Source: Methylophilaceae bacterium (GTDB lineage: Bacteria > Pseudomonadota > Gammaproteobacteria > Burkholderiales > Methylophilaceae). Taken from it: a DNA stretch of 64,000 nucleotides. The position numbers and the translations under genes are program-made. The notes beneath the pieces are model-generated. The model was not told where the DNA came from, did not search any database, and was given only the letters and a program-made list of their open reading frames with translations. Shown piece after piece: positions 1 to 8,071 of the stretch. Numbering within the stretch: position 1 is the stretch's first letter; each line of letters opens with the position of its first letter. The stretch is from positions 1 through 64,000 of the forward strand of contig JAIYBT010000013.1 in assembly GCA_027488395.1 (NCBI GenBank), given 5' to 3'.

Positions 1-90
1 TACTCGGCGCGGCAAATGGGGCCCGTACACAGCGCGTGGTTGAAAGTTATCAGGTTTGCTAGGTAGCTATCACTTTGATTTCGCCATTGC

Positions 91-312
91 TTTTCGCCCC
101 TCGGCGACCATTCTTTCTTATGCTTGTCCATAAGAAAGAAGGCAAAGAACAAGACACCCCAACTGCCGCTTATCTCCTGCGTTGCTCGACAAAATAAGCG
201 CTCACGTAACTCGCCCTAGTTGCTTGCACACCCCGCAAGCAACCGCGGAGCTCAAACAGACGCTCGCTTGATCTTATTTTGCCTGCGCTACTCGGCGCGG
301 CAAATGGGGCCC
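91..312 (-). repeat. Structured repeat copy A1
   Basis: This is a 222-bp element nearly identical to 751-972. It contains a perfect 12-bp hairpin (111-122 with 129-140, six-base loop). Read on the minus strand it lines up with the B copies at 421-632 and 1081-1291 through shared blocks such as GAGTAGCG, GAGCTCCGCG, AGGGCGAGTT, GAGCAACG and a terminal GGCGAAA. It is therefore the same family in opposite orientation. The role is unknown; a structured RNA or a mobile repeat is possible. Confidence 0.8.
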
Positions 313-420
313 AAACACCATCTCAATTGAGCCATTTGTTATCTAGATTCAGTATTTTTGATTTTTAAAGGTTAATTTTAGACAATATAGGTTACTTCGG
401 TAATTTCCCATTCCATCACG

Positions 421-632
421 CTGAGTAGCGGAAACAAAGTAAGGGAAAAGGAGCGTCTGTCTGAGCTCCGCGACAAGCCATGATGTGTATGGCTTGTTAG
501 GGCGAGTTTCGCGACTGCTTACTTTGTTGAGCAACGGAAGGGAGCCGCAGGCCGTGATGGTTGGGTGCCGTCCTCTTTGGTTACTTTCTGGGGGGGCAAG
601 CACCAGAAAGTGACTCGCCGAGAGGCGAAAGG
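421..632 (+). repeat. Structured repeat copy B1
   Basis: This is a plus-orientation copy of the ~220-bp element. Its hairpin is ACTTTCTGG (583-591) pairing with CCAGAAAGT (603-611). The stem sequence differs from that of the A copies but pairing is kept, which suggests selection on RNA or DNA structure. It is about 80% similar by eye to 1081-1291. Confidence 0.75.
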
Positions 633-750
633 GCATACATTAAAAAACCATTGATGTTGACATTTTTTTGAACAAAAACAAACAAATATCGATTTGTTTG
701 TATAGTCTGCGTCAACGTTCAATCAGTTTATAAGTGATTTGCTAGGCTGT

Positions 751-972
751 TTTTCGCCCCTCGGCGACCGTTCTTTCTTATGCTTGTCCATAAGAAAGCA
801 GGCAAAGAACAAGACACCCCAACTGCCGCTTATCTCCTGCGTTGCTCGACAAAATAAGCGCTCACGTAACTCGCCCTAGTTGCTTGCAAACCCCGCAAGC
901 AACCGCGGAGCTCAAACAGACGTTCGCTTGATATTATTTTGTCTGCGCTACTCGGCGCGGCAAATGGGGCCC
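751..972 (-). repeat. Structured repeat copy A2
   Basis: This is a near-identical second copy of 91-312, differing at only a handful of positions, exactly 660 bp downstream of the first. High identity here beside a more diverged spacer suggests recent duplication or gene conversion of the A element. Confidence 0.8.
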
Positions 973-1080
973 GACTACCCACCCAATACAACCATGCGTT
1001 ACTTAAATTGAGCTTTTTGGATGTTTAAAGTTTCAGTTTAGGCAATTCCAGTTATTTCGATTACCTCCCATTCCTTCATG

Positions 1081-1291
1081 CTGAGTAGTGGAAACAACAT
1101 AAGGTGAAGGGAGCGACTGTTCGAGTCACGCGGCAACTCATGGGTTGTGTGAGTTGCTAGGACGAGTTTCGCGAGCGCTTATTTAGATGAGCAACGCAAG
1201 GGAGCCGCAGGCCGTGATGGTTGGGTGCCATCCTCTTTGGTTACTTTCTGGGGGGCAAGCACCAGAAAGTGACTCGCCTAGGGGCGAAAAG
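1081..1291 (+). repeat. Structured repeat copy B2
   Basis: This is the second plus-orientation copy. It ends 24 bp before the stop codon of the convergent HIT gene at 1315. Its 3' hairpin (ACTTTCTGG/CCAGAAAGT) is kept. Because it lies directly downstream of the minus-strand genes ending at 1315, it may also shape the 3' end of their transcript. Confidence 0.75.
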
Positions 1292-1314
1292 GTGGCTTTA
1301 AAATGTTTTAAGGC

Positions 1315-1743
1315 TTATGAGTTAAGTGCGCACGTAATGCGCGCAATCACTGTATTTTGTAACTGTTGTTTGATTGCATCGTTCAGCACTTGCACCTCGG
1401 AAACCCGCACAGGCGCTCCCCAGTGGCTATTGGGGAAGTGTTTGTCACTGCTAAATCTTGGGGTGATATGCCAGTGCATGTGTGGCGTTTTGTTCCCTAA
1501 GCTGGCCAAGTTGATTTTGTCGGGTTGGATCACTTCACGGATGGCGCTTTCCACTGCAAACACCACTTGCATGGTGCGTGCGCGGTCGGCAGGGGCTAAA
1601 TCTGTCATTTCTTTGATGTGCGCCACTAATTCGACGCGACAATAGGCGGGGTAATCTGGCTCAGAAAGCAACACCACGCGGCAAAAGTCATCCTGCCAGA
1701 GTATGTGCTGCGGGCTGGGTTGGCAGAGTGCGCATTCGCTCAT
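1315..1743 (-). CDS. HIT family (histidine triad) protein
   Basis: This is a 142-residue cytosolic protein. The histidine triad HMHWHITPR sits at about residues 87-95 and matches the HxHxHxx nucleotide-binding signature of HIT hydrolases and transferases, which act on nucleoside phosphoramidates or dinucleoside polyphosphates. An N-terminal CALC pair could bind metal, as in some HIT proteins. The ATG directly abuts the stop codon of nadA upstream, so the two are probably co-transcribed and translationally coupled. Length fits the family. The exact substrate cannot be told from sequence, so I give no gene symbol. Confidence 0.88.
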   Translation of the reverse strand: MSECALCQPSPQHILWQDDFCRVVLLSEPDYPAYCRVELVAHIKEMTDLAPADRARTMQVVFAVESAIREVIQPDKINLASLGNKTPHMHWHITPRFSSDKHFPNSHWGAPVRVSEVQVLNDAIKQQLQNTVIARITCALNS

Positions 1744-2841
1744 TTAAGATACCGCTAACATACGGTCTAGGGTCAATTTAGCCAAGGCCGCTTCATCAGC
1801 TGGTACTTTGATTTGGTTAACGACATTGCCAGCCACTAAATTTTCAAGGCACCAAGCCAAATGCTGCGGATCAATGCGTGCCATGGTGGAGCACTCACAC
1901 ACCACATGGCTCATAAATTGCACCAGTTTGTTCTGCGGTTTCATTTGATCCGCTAAACGGGTGACCAAGTTAAGCTCGGTACCCACCAGCCATTTTGTGC
2001 CCGGTTCGGCCTCGGTCACGGTGCGTAAAATATATTCCGTTGAGCCAACAAAGTCAGAGTTTTCGCATACTTCAAACGCACACTCAGGATGAGAAATCAC
2101 TTTGCCATCTGGATGTTGTGCGCGGAATTGGTCGATATTTTGTTTGCGGAACATTTGGTGCACTGAGCAGTGCCCTTTCCACAATAATATTTTGGCGTCT
2201 TTGATTTGTTGTGCAGTTAAGCCGCCCATTGGTAAATCGGGATCCCATACTGGCATTTGCTCAAGCGGGATACCCATTTTATGACCACTCCACCGCCCCA
2301 AATGTTGGTCTGGGAAAAACAGGATTTTTTCGCGCTGGCTAAACCCCCACTCTAAAATTTTTGGCGCATTGGTGCTGGTACACACAATGCCACCATGCTC
2401 ACCGCAAAATGCTTTTAAATCAGCGGCTGAGTTGATGTAGGTCACGGGCGTAATGGTTTGATCAAAATCGAGTACTTTGCTCAGCTCACGGTAGCTCCGT
2501 TCCACTTTAGCGAGGTTAGCCATGTCGGCCATTGAGCAACCAGCGGCCAAATCAGGCAGCACAACAATTTGTTCGGGGCGGCTCAAAATATCAGCGACTT
2601 CAGCCATAAAGTGTACGCCCAAGAACACAATAAACTCGGCATCTAAGCGATCGCAATATTTGCTGAGTTTGAGCGAATCTCCTGAATAATCGGCATGCCG
2701 ATACACACTCTCATGCTGATAATGGTGGCCCAAAATCACCAAACGTTTGCCTAACGTTTTGCGGGCAGCCAAAATGCGCGCCTGACAATCATCGTCTTGG
2801 GCAGATTGAAATTTTTCAAATTGGATCGTCGCTGTTTGCAT
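1744..2841 (-). CDS. nadA: Quinolinate synthase NadA
   Basis: NadA condenses iminoaspartate with dihydroxyacetone phosphate to make quinolinate, the second step of de novo NAD synthesis. The 365-residue protein shows the family landmarks: GHHYQ near residue 40, the cluster cysteines in DLAAGCSMAD and GGIVCTSTNAP and a C-terminal ECSTMARI, and the HPECAFEVCENSDFVGST segment. The three conserved cysteines bind a [4Fe-4S] cluster. It is followed without a gap by the HIT gene. No clear Shine-Dalgarno precedes the ATG, although the start fits the family length. Confidence 0.96.
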   Translation of the reverse strand: MQTATIQFEKFQSAQDDDCQARILAARKTLGKRLVILGHHYQHESVYRHADYSGDSLKLSKYCDRLDAEFIVFLGVHFMAEVADILSRPEQIVVLPDLAAGCSMADMANLAKVERSYRELSKVLDFDQTITPVTYINSAADLKAFCGEHGGIVCTSTNAPKILEWGFSQREKILFFPDQHLGRWSGHKMGIPLEQMPVWDPDLPMGGLTAQQIKDAKILLWKGHCSVHQMFRKQNIDQFRAQHPDGKVISHPECAFEVCENSDFVGSTEYILRTVTEAEPGTKWLVGTELNLVTRLADQMKPQNKLVQFMSHVVCECSTMARIDPQHLAWCLENLVAGNVVNQIKVPADEAALAKLTLDRMLAVS

Positions 2842-2911
2842 GAAATTAAAGGTGGGGATAAAAACGCTATTTTACAACCGATAGGGATGAATCCCAATTG
2901 TCGATCAACAA

Positions 2912-3361
2912 TTAAAGGGTTAATTGATACTGTTCACCTAAGCGTTTGAGGGCTTCAACATTGGTCCAACTAAACACCCGTCTGGCAGCATGCCGCCAAT
3001 CTACCCATTCAAAACGCAAGTGTTCATTGGGCGCCAAGGTCACTGGCAATGGTTTTGGTAGACACAAACCAAACACATGCTCGGTATTTTCGGTCACGCC
3101 AGGCGCATAACGATGCCGCCAATGCGGATATATTTCATACACATGATGCATTTGCCAATCCTGAAAATCGTATTGCAGCGCATCTAGGCCTGTTTCCTCT
3201 TTTACTTCACGAACCGCCGCTTGGTAGGGTGTTTCGTCGGCCTCCAGGCTGCCAGTAACGGACTGCCAATACCCCACTTTATCTGCACGTTCCATCAATA
3301 ACACTTGTAAATCAGGCGTGTGTATCAAAATCAAAGCAGAAATCGGCGTTTTAAATGGCAT
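2912..3361 (-). CDS. nudB: Dihydroneopterin triphosphate diphosphatase (Nudix) NudB
   Basis: This Nudix hydrolase removes pyrophosphate from dihydroneopterin triphosphate early in folate synthesis; the Escherichia coli enzyme also hydrolyses dATP. The Nudix box runs from GSLEADE through REVKEETGL, matching GX5EX7REUXEEXGU. Segments FWQSVTGS-like YWQSVTGS and HRYAPGVTENTE are characteristic of NudB rather than of other Nudix proteins. I place the start at the internal ATG (MPFKTP) because GGAAAC lies at a suitable distance and the length (149 residues) then fits the family; an in-frame ATG 33 bases upstream, at 3394, has a poor ribosome site. Confidence 0.9.
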   Translation of the reverse strand: MPFKTPISALILIHTPDLQVLLMERADKVGYWQSVTGSLEADETPYQAAVREVKEETGLDALQYDFQDWQMHHVYEIYPHWRHRYAPGVTENTEHVFGLCLPKPLPVTLAPNEHLRFEWVDWRHAARRVFSWTNVEALKRLGEQYQLTL

Positions 3362-3570
3362 GGTGTTGTTTCCAGCGATGTGTATCAAGGACATAACTCA
3401 AGTGTACATGCTCAATGACACCTTGCAGCATACGAAGTTGCTGATGGCGGTATATGTGCGTGTGGTTAATTTCAGCCAATATGGTCAAAGGCAACCACCA
3501 ATCTAGTGTTAGTACATTTTAAATATTAAATAAAATGTTTTAAATCAATAGCTTATTTTAAAATAAGGCT

Positions 3571-3586
3571 TGGCATATTTTATGCA
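3571..3586 (+). promoter_or_regulatory. Sigma-54 (-24/-12) promoter of candidate sRNA
   Basis: TGGCATATTTTATGCA matches the RpoN consensus (TGGCAYR-N4-TTGCA) with GG and GC exactly 12 bp apart and one mismatch in the -12 box. The predicted start is about 3597. A perfect 16-bp palindrome CTTATTTTAAAATAAG (3552-3567) lies immediately upstream, and CATTTTA-N9-TAAAATG (about 3513-3535) lies further up. Either could be an activator or IHF-type site. Confidence 0.65.
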
Positions 3587-3596
3587 ACACATTGAA

Positions 3597-3722
3597 AGGG
3601 TATTTAAAATTCATTAGATACTCGATCTCTGTTGAAGAATGTTGTGTGTATTAAACATACATTCCCAATTGTCCTTTCCCGAGGATATTATTTAACCCAA
3701 GCCTCGTGCTTGGGTATTTTTT
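3597..3722 (+). ncRNA. Candidate sigma-54-dependent small regulatory RNA (~125 nt)
   Basis: I infer this RNA from a sigma-54 promoter about 12 bp upstream and an intrinsic terminator at its 3' end, with no reading frame between. Visible structure includes a hairpin GTAT-N5-ATAC near 3650, a short stem TCCT/AGGA whose loop carries CUUUCCC (about 3671-3684), and the terminator stem with a seven-base U tail. A pyrimidine-rich loop complementary to Shine-Dalgarno sequences is typical of RNAs that block translation initiation. RpoN control suggests a link to nitrogen status or another enhancer-regulated signal. The exact ends, and whether it is expressed, are unknown. Confidence 0.55.
3695..3722 (+). 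terminator. Intrinsic terminator of the candidate sRNA
   Basis: ACCCAAGC (3695-3702) pairs perfectly with GCTTGGGT (3708-3715) across a five-base loop, followed by ATTTTTTT. This is a canonical intrinsic terminator on the plus strand. Confidence 0.88.
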
Positions 3723-3790
3723 TAGCGATCCAGATCTCTAAAACAAAGAAACGGGAAATTAAAACCTCGAAATAAAGGTTTATCCGTTTA

Positions 3791-4747
3791 TTAAGATTGT
3801 TTTTTCTCGGCATTCATCAAATTTTTAGGCAACTGAAACACCACATTTTCAACCACACCTTGTAGCTCTTCAACCTGTTCAGCGCCCATGGCATTTAAGC
3901 TGGCAATCACTTCTTTGACTAATACTTCAGGGGCGGATGCGCCAGCGGACACGCCGATTTTACGTTTGCCTGTGAGCCATTCTGGGTTGAGATAACGCGC
4001 GTTATCGACCATATAGGCTTCAACGCCTTGATTTTCGGCGACTTCACGCAAGCGGTTGGAGTTGGAGCTATTGGGGGAGCCGACAATGATGACTAAATCG
4101 CAATCTTTGGCCATGATTTTGACCGCATCTTGGCGGTTTTGCGTGGCATAGCAAATATCATCGCTTTTGGGGGCTTGTATGGTGGGAAAGCGTGCTTTTA
4201 GTGCTGTGATTACTTGCGCGGCATCGTCCATCGATAGCGTGGTTTGCGTGACAAAGGATAATTTATCTGGATTGCTCACTTGTAATTGGGCGACATCCTC
4301 GGGGGTTTCCACCAAAAACATGCCTTGCTCGGATTGGCCCATGGTGCCTTCGACTTCAGGATGGCCTTTGTGGCCGATCATGATGATTTCTAAGCCATCT
4401 TTACGCATTTTGGCGACTTCAATATGCACTTTGGTGACCAAAGGACAAGTGGCATCAAACGCGGTGAGGCCACGCGCCTCGGCTTCGATACGCACGGCTT
4501 TGGAGACGCCATGCGCACTAAAAATCACAATACTGCCGGCGGGGATTTTTTCTAGTTCATCGACAAAAATGGCGCCTTTTTGCCGCAGTTCCTCCACTAC
4601 AAATTTGTTGTGCACCACCTCGTTACGTACGTAAATCGGTGCGCCAAATTTTTCAAGGGCTTGTTCAACAATAATAATGGCGCGGTCAACACCGGCGCAA
4701 AAGCCGCGGGGGTTGGCAAGCACAATCGAGGGCGCTACTGGTTGCAT
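3791..4747 (-). CDS. ispH: 4-hydroxy-3-methylbut-2-enyl diphosphate reductase IspH
   Basis: IspH is the last enzyme of the MEP isoprenoid pathway; it reduces HMBPP to isopentenyl and dimethylallyl diphosphate with a [4Fe-4S] cluster. The 318-residue protein carries the three cluster cysteines in [22 protein letters not shown] and [11 protein letters not shown], the acid residue of [10 protein letters not shown], the diphosphate-binding [10 protein letters not shown] and the GASAPE segment. AAGGATG lies a few bases before the ATG. It is divergent from purU across a short promoter region. Confidence 0.97.
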   Translation of the reverse strand: MQPVAPSIVLANPRGFCAGVDRAIIIVEQALEKFGAPIYVRNEVVHNKFVVEELRQKGAIFVDELEKIPAGSIVIFSAHGVSKAVRIEAEARGLTAFDATCPLVTKVHIEVAKMRKDGLEIIMIGHKGHPEVEGTMGQSEQGMFLVETPEDVAQLQVSNPDKLSFVTQTTLSMDDAAQVITALKARFPTIQAPKSDDICYATQNRQDAVKIMAKDCDLVIIVGSPNSSNSNRLREVAENQGVEAYMVDNARYLNPEWLTGKRKIGVSAGASAPEVLVKEVIASLNAMGAEQVEELQGVVENVVFQLPKNLMNAEKKQS

Positions 4748-4804
4748 GCGGATTCATCCTTGCGTTAAACACAATCGCACACCGCGAGAGATGCGGGCAT
4801 CAGG

Positions 4805-4810
4805 TATAAT
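4805..4810 (+). promoter_or_regulatory. Probable -10 element upstream of purU
   Basis: A consensus TATAAT lies 32 bp before the purU start codon in the divergent ispH-purU spacer. No good -35 hexamer stands out, so the assignment rests on the -10 box and position. Confidence 0.45.
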
Positions 4811-4842
4811 TTGGGTTTTGTTGCTACCAACCAGCCCATGCT

Positions 4843-5697
4843 ATGAAAAACACTGCTACTTTGCTGATTACCTGCCCGGACACCAAGGGAATTGTGGCGG
4901 CGATTGCGCAATTTTTATACGAGCACAATGCCAATATTTTACACGCAGACCAACATCAGGATGCGGAAAATAATTTGTTTTTAATGCGGGTGGAGTGGGA
5001 TTTAACGGATTTTAAGTGCACGGCCGCGCAATTTGAGCAAGCATTTGCGCCAATTGCGACCCAATTTTCCATGACTTGGCAGCTTAAGTTGGCTGAACAT
5101 AAAACGCGTATGGCGATCATGGTCTCGCAATATGATCATTGTTTGGTTGACTTGTTGCACCGTCATCACAGTGGCGAGCTCGCTTGTGATATTCCGTTGA
5201 TTATTAGTAATCATCGCGATACTGAAAAGCTTGCGCAGTATTACGGTATTCCGTTTGTGTATCTGCCAGTCACCAAAGAGACTAAAGCGGAGGTGGAAGC
5301 GCAGCAATTTGCGTTATTTGATACGCACGGCATCGATTTGATCGTGTTAGCACGTTATATGCAGATTTTATCCCCCACATTTGTCGCCCGTTATCCGCAA
5401 AAAATTATCAATATCCATCACTCGTTCTTGCCAGCATTTATCGGTGCGCGGCCCTACCACCGTGCGTTTGAGCGCGGTGTGAAGCTGATTGGTGCCACGA
5501 GCCATTACGTTACCGAAGTATTGGATGAAGGTCCGATCATTGAGCAGGACATTGCGCGCATTTCGCACCGTGACCAAGTCGAAGATTTAATCCAAAAAGG
5601 GCGTGATTTGGAGCGGGTGGTGTTATCCAAAGCGGTGCGTTGGCATATTGAACACCGTATTTTGCTCTATGCAAACAAAACGGTGATTTTTGATTAA
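4843..5697 (+). CDS. purU: Formyltetrahydrofolate deformylase PurU
   Basis: PurU hydrolyses 10-formyltetrahydrofolate to formate and tetrahydrofolate, balancing one-carbon pools and supplying formate for PurT-type purine synthesis. The 284-residue protein has an N-terminal ACT regulatory domain (residues 1-80, starting TATLLITCPDTKGIVAAI) and a C-terminal formyltransferase fold with the catalytic HHSFLPAFIGARPY region and ATSHYVTEVLDEGPIIEQD. The gene ends in a strong bidirectional terminator. In a C1-metabolising organism it could also feed formate oxidation, but that is inference. Confidence 0.95.
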   Translation: MKNTATLLITCPDTKGIVAAIAQFLYEHNANILHADQHQDAENNLFLMRVEWDLTDFKCTAAQFEQAFAPIATQFSMTWQLKLAEHKTRMAIMVSQYDHCLVDLLHRHHSGELACDIPLIISNHRDTEKLAQYYGIPFVYLPVTKETKAEVEAQQFALFDTHGIDLIVLARYMQILSPTFVARYPQKIINIHHSFLPAFIGARPYHRAFERGVKLIGATSHYVTEVLDEGPIIEQDIARISHRDQVEDLIQKGRDLERVVLSKAVRWHIEHRILLYANKTVIFD

Positions 5698-5701
5698 GTC
5701 G

Positions 5702-5899
5702 TTAACTACATAAAAAAACCGAAGCGCTTGGCTTCGGTTTTTTTATGTGACCAAACTCGTCTTCAGCGGGCGCATCCAGCGGTGGAATCGGCAATTCATC
5801 AACAGGGGCAATCTCTGGCAGCGGGCTATCGTCGGCCGACAGCGGTGATACAGCAAATAAAGCGACACATTCGAACAAAGCGAGGATACTTCTTTTCAT
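5702..5899 (-). CDS. Small exported Pro/acidic protein, possibly a gene remnant
   Basis: This is a 65-residue frame starting at an ATG with AGGG six bases upstream. It shows a signal peptide (MKRSILALFECVALFAVSPLSA) followed by a short acidic, proline-rich tail. Its last 14 or so codons lie inside the 17-bp terminator hairpin shared with purU, so the C-terminus is encoded by the hairpin. This suggests a truncated exported protein whose original 3' end was lost. I do not recognise a family. A longer reading with an upstream in-frame start at 5956 is less likely. Confidence 0.4.
   Translation of the reverse strand: MKRSILALFECVALFAVSPLSADDSPLPEIAPVDELPIPPLDAPAEDEFGHIKKPKPSASVFLCS
5709..5747. 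terminator. Bidirectional intrinsic terminator
   Basis: A perfect 17-bp stem (5709-5725 with 5731-5747) with a five-base loop has GC-rich centre CCGAAGC and A/T runs on both flanks. It can end purU on the plus strand and act on minus-strand transcription as well. Confidence 0.92.
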
Positions 5900-6063
5900 G
5901 GAACGCCCTGTCATTGTGTGACATAGCGTATATTTTAAAATCACCCTCAGCTTCAAGAGGGGCGATAAAGGTGTCTAACGTAGCGAGCAACGTGCGCTAC
6001 ACACCAATATCAGTCAGTCACGCCATGGCTGCAATTACCAATCTTTGATCGGCATACAGAGCG

Positions 6064-7308
6064 CTAAGGCAGTACGCGTTCCAGTTTAAACAGATCGCTG
6101 ATACGCTCGCGCTCGCGAATTAAATGCACTGTGTCACCATCCACCAATACCTCAGCCGCGCGGCCGCGGGTGTTGTAATTGCTGGCCATGCTCATGCCGT
6201 ATGCACCGGCAGAATGGATGGCTAAGTAATCACCTTCGGCAATGGATAAGGCGCGGTCATGGCCTAAAAAGTCACCGCTTTCGCAGACGGGGCCCACCAC
6301 TTCATACACTTGGCTGGGCGCATCTGCCGGGACAATTGCCGTAATGTGATGGTAGGCATCGTACAACGCTGGCCGCATCAAATCGTTCATGGCGGCATCA
6401 ACAATGGCAAAGTTTTTACTCTCACCGGGTTTTAGATATTCCACTTTGGTGAGCAAAATGCCCGCATTGCCAACCAAGGCACGGCCGGGTTCAAACAATA
6501 CTTTTACCTGACGACCAGCCAGTTTTTTTAAGATGGCTTGGGTATACACAGCAAAGTCTGGTGGGGTTTCATCACTGTAAGTAATGCCGACGCCACCACC
6601 CACATCAATATGCTGGATGTGGATACCATGCGTGGCCAAGGCATCCACCAAGCCCAGCACTTTATCCAACGCATCTAAGAAGGGCGACAGCTCGGTAATT
6701 TGGGAGCCAATATGGCAATCCACCCCATGCACAGCAATATGCGACAGCGATGCCGCGGTTTGGTAGAGCGCAAGCGCATCTTCAAATGCCACACCGAATT
6801 TATTATTTTTTAAGCCCGTTGAAATATAAGGATGGGTTTTAGCATCGACATTTGGATTGACGCGTAACGAAATTGGCGCAATCGCATTCATGCTTTCGGC
6901 CACCGCTTGAATACGATGTAATTCGTTGATCGATTCTACGTTAAAGCAAAAAATACCCGCTTCCAGTGCCGCACGAATTTCCTGATGTGATTTGCCAACC
7001 CCTGAGAAAACAATTTTGTTGGGATCGCCACCAGCCGCCAATACGCGGGCTAATTCACCACCAGAGACAATATCAAAGCCAGCGCCCATGCGTGCAAATA
7101 CATTCAAAATGGCTAAACTTGGATTGGCTTTTACCGCAAAGCAAATTAAGTGATCATGCCCAATTAATCCCGCCTGAAAAGACGAAAACGCTGTGTTTAA
7201 TGCTTGCAGCGAATACACATACGTGGGCGTTTGATGTTGCTCGGCAATGCGTGCACAAGCCACTTGTTCGGCATGCAATACGCCGTTAACGGTATGAAAA
7301 GCAGTCAC
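6064..7308 (-). CDS. lysA: Diaminopimelate decarboxylase LysA
   Basis: LysA makes L-lysine from meso-diaminopimelate using pyridoxal phosphate. The 414-residue protein has the PLP lysine in CFAVKANPSLAIL, the phosphate-binding GGGVGITY and EPGRALVGNAG segments, HIGSQI, and the active-site cysteine in CESGDFLGHDR contributed across the dimer. The start is a GTG nine bases after the lptM stop codon, so the two genes are probably translated from one message. In many proteobacteria dapF follows lysA; here no dapF lies downstream. Confidence 0.96.
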   Translation of the reverse strand: MTAFHTVNGVLHAEQVACARIAEQHQTPTYVYSLQALNTAFSSFQAGLIGHDHLICFAVKANPSLAILNVFARMGAGFDIVSGGELARVLAAGGDPNKIVFSGVGKSHQEIRAALEAGIFCFNVESINELHRIQAVAESMNAIAPISLRVNPNVDAKTHPYISTGLKNNKFGVAFEDALALYQTAASLSHIAVHGVDCHIGSQITELSPFLDALDKVLGLVDALATHGIHIQHIDVGGGVGITYSDETPPDFAVYTQAILKKLAGRQVKVLFEPGRALVGNAGILLTKVEYLKPGESKNFAIVDAAMNDLMRPALYDAYHHITAIVPADAPSQVYEVVGPVCESGDFLGHDRALSIAEGDYLAIHSAGAYGMSMASNYNTRGRAAEVLVDGDTVHLIRERERISDLFKLERVLP

Positions 7309-7317
7309 AATTAGGCT

Positions 7318-7440
7318 CTATTGTTGTTGAGGTTGAGGGTATTGGCGTTCAGGAATATAGAGTGGCCCTTTAAGACCACATGCGGTGACACAGGCCACAA
7401 TCAGGCACAGTGCAAGTAGGCGCATCAACAACACTTGCAT
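7318..7440 (-). CDS. lptM: LptM (YifL)-type small lipoprotein
   Basis: This 40-residue lipoprotein is too short for many gene finders. The signal peptide ends in a lipobox VTAC with the cysteine at residue 21, followed by GLKGPLYIP, the hallmark of the LptM/YifL family. In Escherichia coli LptM helps mature the LPS translocon protein LptD. Position directly upstream of lysA, with nine bases between, is the usual proteobacterial arrangement. The tail is rich in Pro and Gln. Confidence 0.88.
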   Translation of the reverse strand: MQVLLMRLLALCLIVACVTACGLKGPLYIPERQYPQPQQQ

Positions 7441-7640
7441 GGCGACCCCTATATTTAAAAACGCTATTTTAACATTAAATCGGTCCTAGACTGGCGGCCG
7501 TATGGCGCGTGGCAAGTGGCCATCTTGCAAGTCATCACGTAGATGACCGTTTGTCCGCTAAAAGCCACCACTCATCGGGAAGCACTAGACAGCCAGCGAT
7601 GACTTTTGCAAGATATGTTCATTATAAAAGAGGTCCGACC

Positions 7641-8069
7641 ATGCGCAGTTTGAATGTTTCTCGCCTTGCTCCTCAGCAAGGATTTAGTTTAATTGAATTG
7701 ATGATGGTGGTTGCCATTCTGGGCATCGTCACCAGCATTGCGGTGCCCGCCTATCAAGAGTATGTGCAAACGGGTAATGCGACGGAGGCCACCGCTAATT
7801 TGTCCAATTGCCGTGTGCAAGCGGAGCAGTTTTATCAAGACAATTACAGTTATGTGGGTTTTGTTTGTCAGCCTGCTGATGCTAAGTTTTTTGATTATGT
7901 GGTTGAAAATCAAACCGCTACCACATACACCTTAAAAGCCAATGGTAAAGCCAGTCAAGGCATGCAGTACTTCACCTTTACCATCAATCAAGACAATGCG
8001 AAATCATCGATGTTTAGTGGGGTGATTGGCGCAACGTGTTGGTTGACCTCGAATAACGGCATCTGCTAA
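7641..8069 (+). CDS. Type IV pilin-like protein (PilE/minor pilin family)
   Basis: This is a 142-residue prepilin. The leader ends in QQG followed by FSLIELMMVVAILGIVTSIAVP, a full class III signal with the conserved Glu at position +5, so it is cut and N-methylated by PilD. The C-terminal half has paired cysteines that could form the D-region disulfide. I take the ATG at 7641 because AGAGGT lies just upstream. It heads the fimT-pilVWXY1 operon, where a pilE-like minor pilin usually comes last. It may be a minor pilin or a DNA-binding ComP-like pilin rather than the major subunit. Confidence 0.85.
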   Translation: MRSLNVSRLAPQQGFSLIELMMVVAILGIVTSIAVPAYQEYVQTGNATEATANLSNCRVQAEQFYQDNYSYVGFVCQPADAKFFDYVVENQTATTYTLKANGKASQGMQYFTFTINQDNAKSSMFSGVIGATCWLTSNNGIC

Positions 8070-8071
8070 CC

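Larger units (their letters stand above)
1..1291. repeat. Tandem 660-bp units carrying inverted structured repeats
   Basis: The first 1.3 kb has no convincing gene. It is a tandem array with a 660-bp period: 91-420 resembles 751-1080, and 421-632 resembles 1081-1291. Each unit holds one copy of a ~220-bp element in minus orientation (A) followed, after a diverged AT-rich spacer, by a copy in plus orientation (B). Bases 1-24 match the last bases of an A copy, so the array continues left of the window. Reading frames here encode Pro/Arg/Ser-rich peptides typical of translated repeats, and I do not treat them as genes. Confidence 0.85.
3395..3790. other. Intergenic region with a probable small RNA
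   Basis: This 396-bp stretch has no convincing coding frame. Its right half holds a -24/-12 promoter motif, two AT-rich palindromes upstream of it, and a strong intrinsic terminator on the plus strand although no protein gene lies between. The two flanking genes, nudB and ispH, are both on the minus strand, so the plus-strand signals are best explained by a non-coding transcript. Confidence 0.7.

Noticed and set aside
349..722. Two short minus-strand reading frames of 95 and 67 codons
   Set aside because: They lie inside the repeat array, overlap each other, and translate the repeat itself (KVTKEDGTQPSRPAA-like), which is a known kind of false gene.
1187..1645. A 152-codon plus-strand frame
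   Set aside because: It starts in repeat copy B2 and then runs antisense to the well-supported HIT gene; it has no family match or ribosome site.
7595..7610. A possible sigma-54 promoter before the pilin at 7641 (AGCGATG-N4-TTGCA)
   Set aside because: The -12 box and spacing fit but the essential GG at -24 reads GC, so I do not report it as a promoter.
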